NCBI GenBank assembly: GCA_935421135.1
Contig: OW285194.1
Coordinates: forward strand, 1,944,501-2,008,500
Source: Bugulina stolonifera
Taxonomy: Eukaryota > Bryozoa > Gymnolaemata > Cheilostomatida > Bugulidae
Direction: 5' to 3'
DNA: 64,000 nt
The notes beneath the pieces are model-generated. The model had not been told where the DNA came from. It worked only from the letters and a program-made list of their open reading frames with translations, and made no database searches. Numbering within the stretch: position 1 is the stretch's first letter; each line of letters begins with the position of its first letter. Positions 9,946 through 21,690 of the stretch are shown here, piece by piece. The translations under genes were made by a program, and so were the position numbers.

Positions 9946-11024
9946 GGATAAATCCCAGACAACACAAGTATGTGAGAATATAAATATGCTCTAGTATGCC
10001 TCTACTGGTATTTATAGGTAGGACTAACTTGTACAACACACCTGCATGTATTGTCAGCAGCTGAATGTAGATCAGCTCAAATACAGTCAAGTAATTTCAG
10101 CAAATAACTATTAACCTGTCTCAGGTTAGAAGTATTTTCTAAGATTAATATTTTGTTCAGTTACCGGCACTAAGCTGTGGCTGTACTATTACTTTACGTT
10201 GAATAAGTTAAGGCCTCAATACGCTATTTCCATCCACTAATATCAGCCACTTAATGGGTATAATCCTAGTTAATAGCCACACTGACATCTAATGTGTATT
10301 TCTCCTATTGGTTATAATAATAGAAGTATGATCTGTTCATAGTACACACTATTAAATTTTAGAGAGGTTCAAGAAAGTATAATATTGTATTAAACACTAT
10401 AAATAAGTTGCCACAAAAGTAATATTTCCAGTGATTTACAACAAAACAGCAGAGATTCAATATTATTATAATTCAAATAAACCCAACATAACACTCTGAC
10501 TTGTAATAAAACAAGAAAAGGAATCAGTTACGAAGCACATGTAGTGTAAAAGCCTGATAAATACTGTACATGAAGTAATTTGTACAAGTAACTGTTTCAG
10601 TCATATTTTCCTCTTTCTGTGCATAAAGGATACCACTTCACATGTCAACGTAAATAATCTACAGGTATTCAGTCTACATTTGAATGTTTGTTTGACTTCC
10701 TGTTGCTGTAATATTACTAGATATTTCAACATACACGCAGGTGTAGATAATAACCATTACAGTAGAGCATATGCTCGATGGCAAAACCACAGGTCAAAGA
10801 AAACCAGAATGATTTCTCATCTAGCAATGCTTTATCAGCGTTTTCTGTGGGTACCAACATTAGTGGGAGCTATATTTCTAAAACCCCTTGACTCACTAAG
10901 ACAACCAATAGCTCAAGTTAAAGCTCAATACTTCTAGATTATGAATATAAACATAAAAAGGAGTTTTCCTTTACGTTCCAGTTACCATTTGTGCAAATAT
11001 AAGCTCTTTTTATGGCCTGAGAAC
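9946..11024. other. 3' flank of the TSP1 gene, nothing recognised
   Basis: AT-rich sequence downstream of the minus-strand TSP1 gene. It would hold that gene's 3' UTR; AATAAA-like words on the minus strand are too common to assign one. Confidence 0.4.
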
Positions 11025-13360
11025 CTAATATCCACTAGAGTGGTAAGGTGCGTATACAGTCACAGGTTCATATTGCGATTTTTCACCACAATTTTTGGCC
11101 CCTTTAGAAGGGCACTTTTTTTGTTTTGGCTTTTTCTTTTTCTTCTTAGGCTTCCTTTTCTTTTTAGGTTTCCTTTTCCTTTTGGGTTTCCTCTTTTTCT
11201 TTGGTTTCTTTTTTGTTCTTGGTGTTCTTCTTTTGGTTGGTTTCTTTGGACATCTCTGCAGTAATGAAATGAGGCTTTTAGTAACGGTGACAAGCACAAT
11301 ACTACATGTATCAGTGGCAGGAGCATGTAACTGTGCACCACTAGAATAGTTTCATATAATTATATGTAAGGAATAAATTCTTGTTATAGATACGGTGAAC
11401 ATTGCCATTTCATTTGTGCATCTAGTTACTAACTTGTCATTTACCATTATGGTTTTTAATATAACTACGGTAAATATTGTGGCGTTTCAGACCCACTCAC
11501 CTATGCAGACACGTTATATAGCTGCCTGCCTGATTACTCCCCCTCCCCTCGTTTACTGCCTAGTAAACCTATTGCATAATATGATACCGCTAATTATGTC
11601 TGTCTAAACTTGCCCACTATTGTTTGTATCATGCGATCAAGTAGAACGCTGTTATACCAAGTGTTATTCTCTATGTTGTAAGCCTATCATAAATAAGGCC
11701 GACATTTCAGAATGTGCTGGTTTATACATATAATACAGTTATCTCGATTATAAGCATCTTTTATAATGGCCGACCTTTTTTGAGGTCGGGCCTCGGCTTT
11801 TTGCCGCTATTTTCATACGCAATTTCCGGGTCCAATTTCCGGGTCCGATACTATATCGTCCCTCCCAATACTCGATTGAGCTTTTTACCGGAAGTGGTTT
11901 TAGTATAAAAGCATGAACATTTTAATGTAGAAATCAGTTGATGACTAGACTCCAATAAAGTCACATCCCCAAACTCAAACCTTGCAGAGTCTTCTATCCA
12001 AGAGAGGCAGTTCCAGCTTTGGTCCCATTGGACCACTAGCCCGAATTCATCCTCAAGCTGACTGAACATACTCTTTCACCTATTCTTTCACGAGCACTAG
12101 CATCGGGTCTATGACCTTTATACGTGCATAAGCTACTACATACTGTTCAATCTTTACGTAATGCTGGAAGCATAGTCTGATTGACCACTCTCAGGCACTT
12201 TCCACACTCGTGCCATCGGCACCCGTGCGTACTAATTGGCAGAAACATTACAATATAACGGTTCCTAAGGAGCCTTTTTAAGTTGTGCTAAATATTAGCA
12301 ATTCACACTTTGTCGAATCGAATACTGTATTTTCAAGGTATTACTTTTGTACTGTAGATAGATTCCCTGCACTCTTAATAGTAAGAACGATTTAATGTTC
12401 AACTGATTGTCAATACTACAGTGTAGTAACCTTTGTTCAACCACACGGTAAATTAAGCAGCAGCTATAAAACTCTTTATCACAGCACTTTGCTGGCATGC
12501 TCTACCAATATTATAATTTATTGAAACAAAATAGTGATGTGTAACTTTTGCCTATAATCAATACGACATAGCATTGCTCTACTCAGTCCCAACAATGCAC
12601 AAAATGTGTACGTTTAAAGAAGTAAAATTCTCACATAAATCTATGTTACTGCATGACTGCGTTCAGCCATTTTAGAATATTGATGAGATGCTTACCCTGC
12701 GCCTGCAGCCGACTCTAACAACTCTGACGGTATCTGGAGAGCAAGCAGAATTACACACCCTCCTACGAATCTTCACACCAGGACCACAGGTTCGGCTACA
12801 GCCGCCAGTAACAAATGGTCCACAATCGCATAGATCTGTATTTAGAACTTCACACGGCTGTAAGCATGCAAAATGGTGCAACAAAACTGTTCAGCGACCA
12901 AGATGTTTCAGTATAGTGGAAAATTTTCAGTGTATGCAGAAACAAAAGGGGCCTATGCATAAGTATAAGCTTTCTTACAAGTATTCAATGGACCTCAGAA
13001 GCTGAAACTGGCCTCTGAGTGGAAGAGCTCACCTTCCACGACAGGAGTAAGAGACCTGAACCGGTAGCTCTGAGGTCTACATAACTGCAGGTCAATCTCT
13101 ACGCGATTCTCTAACCTTAGTACACATTACAGGTAAATGTAGAAAGTGCTTTGAATTGCTTTCTATTACAGAGTTGACTGAGTGATACACCTACCAGTAA
13201 AGTGCATATCTGAGTTGAGTCTAGTGGAAATGATGCAGGACAGTTCTCACAATTTCTTACTCTTGTTTGTAGACCGTTACCGCAATCTCCTGTGCAGAGA
13301 CCAACATTGACCCACTCACTACAGGTGCAGCTAGTGGGCAAAGGAGTCGGGAGTGTAGTT

Positions 13361-13391
<31 letters not shown>

Positions 13392-16300
13392 CCGTAGTAC
13401 TAGTTGGCGTTGTTGTAGTAGTAGTAGGTGCAGCAGTAGTAGTAGGGGCAGGGGTTGTAGTAGGGGCAGGTGTTGGACCAGGTGTAAAGACAGGACCTGG
13501 TGCTGGAGGTGCTGGTGTAGTACCTGCAATATAAACAGTCCCAAAGCATACACAGCTACGTTTATCACAACAACATCTAACTTTCAAGCATTGCCAATAC
13601 CTGCACAGGTCTTCTGCTTAGCAATTTTCTCACCATTTTATCAGAGTTAAACTAATGTAGTTCCTCAAATGCATTTCTATATTAATCCAGCCATTCAAAC
13701 TCTCTAGGATATTGTACCTAGTAAATGGGTGTAGCATGACATTGTGTATATTGCAGTATTTCATTGATCTAATTATGAACACACATCAGCCTTACTGCAG
13801 AAAGTAATTCTCATACATACAAGATGAAACTGTAAATGTCCATTGAGCAGGCATATCCGCTGTTCCTCCTCTTAGCCTGCAAGATTGAGCTGTATTAACT
13901 GGAGCACAGCTGCCGAGAAATGTGCCACCACCTAGCAAGGGCACATTGACATCCGGGGTTGCTGCCCCAGTAACTAAGAAACATACATGTATGTAGATTA
14001 AACAGTAGCAGTGCATGTACATTCTAGCAGTAAATGTGATAACTAGTCCAACAGGATCTACATGTACATGTACTAACAGTGTATGATGTACTCCAAACCC
14101 AAATTTTGAAATTTTGATACAGTAATGGAGTTTTGTGACATTTAATTGTGTGTTAATCTACACTTAGGCTACATTATCACCTGAACTATTTACATACAAA
14201 TAGTTAGGGTTTCATCAGGCATATCACTCTTGCTTATAAGCGATATACAGAAAAGTTGCAAGTAAAATCCTATAGTAAGAAATCTGAGTTGAAAGAGAAG
14301 ACATACCTGAAGCTCCAGTATATATGTTAAACATAACAGTACTGCCTACATTGACAGTTTGACAGGATGGGTTGGCACTGTTAAACACCTCAGTTCCAGT
14401 AACCACACCTGCAAACAAAGAAGAAATAGAATGTCACTTCACACTAAGAACTTAGTTTGATAATACAAATACAATGTATATTATTAGTCTTAGGAGAGTT
14501 GAATAGTTTGAAATCTATAATATGTGAATCATTATATGGCTATTATTTCTACTATGCGATTGCTAGGTTGTGTGATATTCACGTTACTGAATCTAACCCC
14601 TAGCTTGAAATATAAGTCTTCTATGAATAATATAAAGTAACAGTTGAACTTTCTAATTGATGATTATTGAGCTGCGGTGACTACATGTCTGTATAGAAGT
14701 GCACTTACAATACTACTCATGTATTTGTACATGAAAAATTTAGTGGTAGTCTCGAAAGAACTAAAGCTGCTCATCAAAGGGCACACGCATGAGAATTGAT
14801 TATGTAACATGTAATTGAATTATGTACATGTATATTAATACTAGAATATAGTTTCAATCACATAAACATAATGATGCTTATAAATTATTGTTTTAAGTTT
14901 AGTGACAAAATAACTCTAATGAATCTGACTTAACAGCCAAAAGTCATTTTATTCATTAAAACTCTTTTGTGCAAAATATTTCAGGTGGTCCGGTTTGGTA
15001 TGAGAATACAACTCTGCATTTGTAGAATGAGAAAGCTATGTGTAGAATGAGAAAACTACATTTAGAATAAAAAAGCTATGTGTAGAATGAGAAAGCTATG
15101 TGTAGAATGGAAAAGCTTCATGCAGATTGAGAAAGCTACATGTAGAATGAGAAAGCTACATTCAATATGTATATGCATCAACTGTCACAGTATTACATAA
15201 TATATCAACACCAAATTTTTTGCCAAATCTAGTTTTGTTTATTCTATCACTCTTTAGAGATCTTTGTATGCAAACTCTCTAGGAATGAGTATTTTTACTG
15301 TTTGTAACTTCTCTGTGTGAACCAATATGTATGCTATTTACTTCAGGAGCGGATCCAGGGGTGGTGCAAGTGGTGCATTTGCACCACTGAGATTTCCAGA
15401 AGACAAAAATTATGTTTTTCATCTGTTGTTGCTTTGTTGGTTATTTTTGCTAATTATTCAAATGTGTGTGTCAACCTAGCACGAAAATATATTTTGTAAT
15501 GCATAGAGGTTCAAAAACATGTAATATATTATCATATAATTTCTTGATCCATGTAAATATTCCAACCATTTTTGCCATTTATAAGCCGGAGTTGAATGAG
15601 CACCATTGTCAAATCTTAGTCACAAGAAACTTTATATCTATTCTATTTATTTCTAGGCCGGCCCATAGAATAGATAAAAAGATAAATATTTTTGTTCACT
15701 TTGCTTATATCATTATATTGTTTATTGAATAAATATATTATTTATTATCGTTCATGTTTTGCTTTAAAACAAAACAATTATAGGTTAGTTACTACTATTC
15801 AACCTAACTCAACTTGCCACCAACTCATTTAACTGAATGAACTGAACTGGCTCTTAGGTCCTCCTGGACCCACAGATGCCAGGATTTTCCTTGGCGGCTG
15901 GGGCGCTGCCCCGGACCCAGTTGGGGGCTTACAGCGCCCCCAAACCCCCAGCTGGAAGGGGCGCTGCAATGCAGTGTGATAGGGCACGAGGCGTGCCTCA
16001 CATGAAAACTAAAGCCCCAACCATAGATTTTGCACCACCTTACTCCACCTTTGGACACAGCGGCGGATATAGGAAAAATTTCAACACCAGCCTATTTTCA
16101 AGAAGTCATGGATTTCATGTGTCTGAGTGAGTTAATACAATAATAAGTGTGAAACATGAACATGCATGATAGGTGCAGTCTACACACATAACATGACTAT
16201 TAAAGCACTATACAGTGACTATGCTGCCTGAGTAAGTAAATAGAAAATCAATTGAAGCCTGGACATGCATAATATTAATAGTTTACGGAGCACAGCTAGT

Positions 16301-19300
16301 AAATTGCATGCTTGATTGAACACACACCTAGAATGGTGGTGTGGGTGCCTATAGCCGCCCCTGCTTGGATCCGCCACTGTACTTGCACATGTAACATGGC
16401 AATTAATGTCTCTTCACAAATATCACAAATACATTGTACATGTACATGTACATGTACATGTATTATAGATGACTGACTAGTTAACTAAACAAGAAAGTTA
16501 TGTACTGTGTGTTGTATCATTATATTCTTATCATACACATACAATCTGTGTATATTAGACTACATTTGTATATTAGACGTATTTGGAAACTGTACTGGTT
16601 CATATACTGTAACACTGCTCTAAGCTATTAGTGGAAGTTTGAACTATCCTAGCACACACTTCATCTCTATTAAACCATAATAATTATTACTATACATGTG
16701 CAATGTACATGTGCAATGTACTATGTTTAGCAATATTTCCATTCCAAATAGTTGAGTATGCAACTTACCTCCCACGCCATCTACCAGACACATTTCATCA
16801 AACGTGTCAGCTGAGGGAAGGGGACAGCCAGCAGCATCTGGAGTTATTCTCAGACACACCTCCCTTGTGAGACCACCTCTATCACACACAGCCTCACTGT
16901 AGGTAATGCATGGAAGAATCTCTCCACATGTGTCAACTTGGGCTAAACAGGAAGAGAGCAAATAGTAACAACAGCAATATCAAACTCTGCATAGTTTGCT
17001 GCTAACTGATACACTGATACACTGTACAGGCTTCAATTAACGCCATAGCAGAAAAAATACACTTATAGTTACAGTTCTACACTAATCATGCATGGCAGGT
17101 GGTGGCAGACTACAGGCACATAGTTATTGTAACTGACATCCAGCTTGGTCCTTGTGACAAGTTTTACCATAAATACATATAATGCAATGTGACTATTATA
17201 TGGACACAACCACCTTTGCTGCGTTAAATTATTATTTGGTTGCTTTTTGGTGAAATACAAAACCTTTAAAGCTTTAAACTGACATCTCGATGCTGGTACT
17301 AAGAGTTATATACAGTGTAGTACAATAATTCAACTTACTAGTGTCTGTGATTTGTGCTTTGACCAGAGAAAATCCTGAAAATAAAATGAATACGTCATTC
17401 ACTATTCATAGGCTCTAGCTACATGACTGTACTATATAATAATATGGTGAAGCCTGCGTGGAGTTCTAATAACAGTACTGCATTATTGTCACTGCATACA
17501 CTTGCTAAAGAATAAATTTGCAAGTTTTTTGATTATGTTGCAAACCAAACAGGCAGCACACAGCTAAATACAAAAAAATTGCCTAATTTTTAGTCGGGTC
17601 CAAAGGAATTGACAAGTCAAACAGTTTCTTGGTTAAAGAGATTTAAAAATAAGCTGACACACCCATCTGATTTTATCACCTGCAAAGATAAACAGTTCGA
17701 CTGCTGCTATTGTGACTTTTCTGGTTACAATGAATGATTGATTAAAAAGTTGGTGGTGTGAGTAATGTGACACAATAGAGGATATTTTTATTGTTTTCAA
17801 CGACAAAATGCTCTAATTTAGTATTACGAGTATATCTATACACATAAATTAATAAATATTAATCGAATATAATATGCAATAGAAAAAACAATTATTTAGC
17901 TTTCTAGCTGAATACAGTCTGTCACATCAGTCAGTGTTAAAGGTATGCTACATGGACGTACAACTTCTGCGAATATCGCAAGTTTAAAAATCGGAAAACG
18001 TTTTTAGGTGCTACACAGAAGTTGCGTTTTTATCATAAACAAAGAAGTTGTCTACTCATTAAATCAACTAAAGGCAAGAGTAGATAAATCTAAAGAATTA
18101 ATGGAGTTTTGATACATTTACATTCAATCTCTTTAGGATTAGCCCCTTCATATTGTAGCTTAAATTAAAACCTCTACTATTTTAGCAATATATCGGAACA
18201 CGCAGGTTGAAATATTTCTGCTCGGTGAAAACTAAGTTCAACTAAATGTTACCTATATATAGCAAGCACCTGAGAGGCTTGACTTGAATTTATGGTTTAG
18301 GATGCACATGATAGCTTGACTGTTGATTTATTTTTATTCCCCTCGAGTTTATAATAAGAATTGAACTTCTCCCACAGTGCTGGTTTTTTGTTGGATTAAT
18401 TTAAACAACATAGCTATATACAGCTTTCGTCCACGGTCAGTAAAATATAGCACAAATTTAAATTAAATATTAAATTGATTTAGATTGATTTAATGGTTTT
18501 ATTTTATTATCCCAAAAGCTAAATTCAACATGACTGCTAGCACTTTGTCAAAGCTTTTTAAGTTAGCTGTAGCCAATCAACACTCAATTCGCATTTTGTA
18601 ACCTTAAAAATTTATAACATGCAATAAACATGCGATTTCGCAAAATTTCAACATCAGTAATCGCAAAACGCAAAATTTGTGCGATTCGCATAAATTTTGC
18701 GTCGGTGTAGCATGCTCTTTACTCTACAAAAGAGTAAATCTACTTTGGTTAGTAAACAAGCTCTTCAATTAGTCCTTCCGTAATACATTATTTTAAAATC
18801 CCTTAGATTATTGGATTGCAGACTAGTGTACATGTAAATAGTGCACAATTGTATACCATAGTCTAGTGCAGGTAATGAATCCTACCTGCACAGTATTGTG
18901 TTACAACCACATTGGTATCTGCTTTTCTTATGATTGATCTATTACATACATGTACATAGGATAAAAGTGTACAATGGGCATACATGCTCATCATTAGCTA
19001 TTCTAGTGACAAAGTTTTGGGAATTGTAGAATAGTACGTAATTGAGCTGGAGCATTTAGTGCTGGAGCATAAAGTTTTATTGAAGAAATTACTTTCTCTG
19101 CTTAAAATTTGAAGAATTATCACATTGACACAAAAATGATTGAATACTCAAGTTATGTAATTAACTATTAAACATCATACTGTTACTACTTTGCAACCCA
19201 TTGCTCAAAAGCTCTGCATAATTCATCTGAAAATTCTTAAAATTATTGCTATAGGACGCAGCCACAAATGCCTCTCTCTTAATTCACTTTCTTCTGATAC

Positions 19301-19557
19301 ATTAGTCTTAAGACGGAATAAGTCGATGTGAATAAAGTGATATAAAAGCCTTTATCTACAATGTATTTGATATTAAACTAACAACTACTGAAGTTCGAAT
19401 ACAAATATATAATGCTACTATTATAGTATTTCTGTTATAATTCTATGCTTGCATATGATTATAAATACAACAAGTTAGCACATAGCAGCATAGCAATTAC
19501 CTCACCTGATATCAGACAGTAAAGTCCATAAACTATTCTCTGTTTAGTACTCAACAT
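11025..19557 (-). CDS. secreted TSP1-repeat protein (8 exons, 412 aa)
   Basis: Exons in transcript order: 19557-19506, 17374-17339, 16942-16769, 14408-14307, 13973-13821, 13523-13195, 12857-12696, 11255-11025. All junctions are GT-AG and the phases agree, giving 412 residues. Residues 1-25 look like a signal peptide (core IVYGLYCLISGFSLVKA). Residues 30-172 form a Cys-containing region of unknown type. Residues 173-236 are a Thr/Pro-rich, probably O-glycosylated stalk. Two thrombospondin type 1 repeats follow (about 238-292, with CSEWVNVGLC and CGNG; about 292-338, with CSRTCGPG). The tail, 337-412, is extremely Lys/Arg-rich with KKPK repeats. TSP1 repeats bind matrix and glycosaminoglycans, so a matrix or cell-surface role is likely. 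The first TSP1 ends across an intron (CTLL then PCE), which supports the splicing. The signal peptide, TSP1 and basic tail recall R-spondins, but furin-like repeats were not seen. Exon 1 is the least certain. Confidence 0.75.
11690..12257 (+). repeat. diverged LTR-like sequence in a TSP1 gene intron
   Basis: It lies in the last intron of the TSP1 gene, opposite to its transcription. It shares the LTR vocabulary of the family (GGCCGACCTTTTTTGAGGTC, CCGGGTCC, TTTACCGGAAG, CCAATAAAGTC) and ends CAGAAACATTACA at about 12253. The left end is not resolved. Probably a related but distinct LTR subfamily. Confidence 0.5.
15027..15170 (+). repeat. degenerate ~18-bp minisatellite (intronic)
   Basis: Repeats of GTAGAATGAGAAAGCTA with variants, about eight copies, within intron 3 of the TSP1 gene. 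Confidence 0.75.
15344..16379. mobile_element. candidate non-autonomous DNA transposon (~1.04 kb)
   Basis: The left end CAGGAGCGGATCCAGGGG and right end (reversed) CAGTGGCGGATCCAAGCAGG form imperfect inverted terminal repeats. The element is flanked by TACTT on both sides (15339-15343 and 16380-16384). CAG-GCGGATCC ends recall hAT-like elements, but those usually give 8-bp duplications, so the class is open. A GC-rich patch (about 15870-16070) with another GGCGGATATAGG word may be a nested piece. It sits in intron 3 of the TSP1 gene. No transposase was seen. Confidence 0.55.
16434..16462. repeat. TACATG simple repeat
   Basis: A run of about four TACATG hexamers, fully self-complementary. It is one of the longest local examples of the ACATGT word dispersed through the window (also near 7106, 9478, 24660, 41630, 51345, 54355, 60970). 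Confidence 0.9.
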
Positions 19558-20281
19558 CCTCCTCCAAAGGAGATCAACTTTAATATAATTATAATAAGAC
19601 TTCAGTTTGGCATACTTTTGATATAAGCTCCCCTTTCTAAATGGTCCTGACTTAATCCACACATTAATTTTAATGGCTATCACAGGATCAGCTTAACTAA
19701 CTGAAAGTAGTGAAGGGATTTCCAAAAAGATAATTCAGATAAATTAAATGTCAGTGTCACATTTTAGTTTACGTGTAAGTTTCCAGTAATAATAGCAACA
19801 CACATACGTAATTGTGGTAGGTTGATGATTAATCAATGGTTATAATTAATCATCACTACAAATATAAAATAATATTATACATATGTACAGAACTTGTCTC
19901 ACACATTGAAGTATGGACTTTTAATAATCCATACCCATATATTTTTGTTGTGCAGCCTTAACTTACCTGTATGCCCACCATGTAGGTGTCTTGAAAATAA
20001 TATACTTCCTAGCACGGAGATGTGGTGTTGGAAATACTTCGTGCACAGGCTGACTAACTTCATTATTGACAATAAGACCACAGTTAACTACAAAAACAGC
20101 TGCTATACAAAGAGTAGCTGACATCCCAATGAAATGAACAATCTTGCAGAATAGTGTAAAACCTTGAATTATAATTTCAACATGTGGGAGATGTGGTAGT
20201 CGGCACCTGGAAACGTCATGTCTTTATTTTTTGCTAGTAATAATAACTAGAATTTCTCATTTTTCATTCCGAAAAAAAGCA
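19558..20281. other. upstream region of the TSP1 gene
   Basis: AT-rich sequence 5' of the TSP1 gene start; the promoter and 5' UTR should lie here but no specific element can be called. No other gene seen. Confidence 0.4.
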
Positions 20282-20370
20282 TCAGAATTCTGCTTCACTC
20301 ATAGCTCCAAAAGCTAAACAATGAGATAGCTTTAGTGGATATGCAGGAAGCTGGTCACTTTGCTTTTGGA
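20282..20370. repeat. dispersed repeat related to the flanks of the 25-kb inverted repeat
   Basis: This segment (AATTCTGCTTCACTCATAGC onward) matches, in reverse, both the sequence left of the 25.16-kb inverted repeat and the sequence at 25386-25424, but as one continuous unit. It may show the unrearranged form of that repeat. Confidence 0.65.
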
Positions 20371-20550
20371 CTGCAGGTGGCTGGGTCGCATAGCTTACTA
20401 CCATAGATGGACACGTAAGTATAACTTTGTTTTGTAGGATATGGTGTACCAGCATTGATGCTTTGCATCCTGCTAACCATTGGAATCGCTTGCTTCGCAA
20501 GCCTGGGTCTTCCTGTACACCATCAAGGTATGCTGCTATGCATAATACCT

Positions 20551-21690
20551 ATGACCCGACTGTTGCAGTAACACATTGCACATTGTGTTGCTAATGGGTG
20601 GCTTGATAACATGAACAAGCCCTGGGTCCCCATGCACAGTCCAATAGTTATATATATAACTATATTGATAATGACCCGGCTGCTGCAGCAACACATTGCA
20701 CATTGTGTTGATTATGGGTGGCTTGATAATATGAACAAGCCCTGGGTCCCCATGCACAGCCCAATAGCTATACATATAACTATATTGATAATGACCCGAC
20801 TGTTGCCGTAGCACATTCATGTTGCTAATGGGTGGCTTGATAATATGAACAAGCCCTGGGTCCCCATGCACAGTCCAATAGTTATACATATAACTGTACT
20901 AATAATGACCCGACTGTTGCAGTAACACATTGCACATGGTGTTACTAGTGGGTGGCTTGATGATATTGATAACAAGCCTGGGTCCTCATGCACAGTCTAG
21001 TAGTTATACACATAACTACATTGATAATGACCCGACTGTTGCAGTAACACATTGGTGTTGCCTATCATGGATCCCATGGGTCCCCATGCACAGTCTAATA
21101 CATGTAGTTGTGTATACAACTGCATTGATAATAACCCGACTGTTGCAGTAACACATTTGTGTTGCTTACGGGTGGCTTGACATTGCATTGTAAACAAGCC
21201 TGGGTCCCCACAAACAGACCTTAATAGTTATACATATACATGTAGCTATATTGATATAATGACCCTATTGTTGCAGTGACACATATTTTGTGTTACCTAC
21301 ATGTATAATGGGTGGCTTGATATTATGTTAACAAGCCTGGGTCCCCATCTACAGTCTAATAGTTATGTACACGTATAACTACATGTATACTGATGATGAC
21401 ACCACTGTCGCAGTATGTTCTGTTGCGTATGGATGGCTTGATATTATATTGTGAACAAGCCTGTGGCCCTATGAATCAGCACAGTCTAAGAAATATTGAT
21501 AATGATCTGTCTGTTGCAGTAACACAACATGACTGCGTTGTTTATAATGGCTTGATGTTATATGAACAAGCCTTGGCTTCCATGGTTGCTTTATCTGGCA
21601 ACAGTATATTATTGATGTGGCCAACTGTCAAGCGACATATTGTGTCATTTACTGGGTGGCTTGATATTATATGAAAAAGCCTCAGTTCTG
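20551..21690 (+). repeat. ~120-bp satellite array, about 9-10 copies
   Basis: Units start with ATGACCCGACTGTTGCAGTA at about 20551, 20671, 20791, 20904, 21026 and onward. Each contains GGGTGGCTTGATA, ACAAGCCTGGGTCCCCATGC and a TTATACATATAACT palindrome. The first units are exactly 120 bp apart and later ones drift (113-136 bp) and diverge, so the array decays to the right. Confidence 0.9.

Noticed and set aside
10680..10937. 85-residue plus-strand frame (MNVCLTSCCCNITRYF)
   Set aside because: No splice signals in phase, no recognisable motif, and it lies in the 3' flank of an opposite-strand gene.
11060..11341. Alternative minus frame over the Lys-rich TSP1 exon (NQRKRGNPKG)
   Set aside because: Exon 7 ends in phase 0 and the standard acceptor leads to the RCPKKP frame, which supplies the final TSP1 cysteine.
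13292..13534. Plus-strand Val/Gly-rich frame
   Set aside because: It is the antisense of the Thr/Pro-rich stalk exon of the TSP1 gene.
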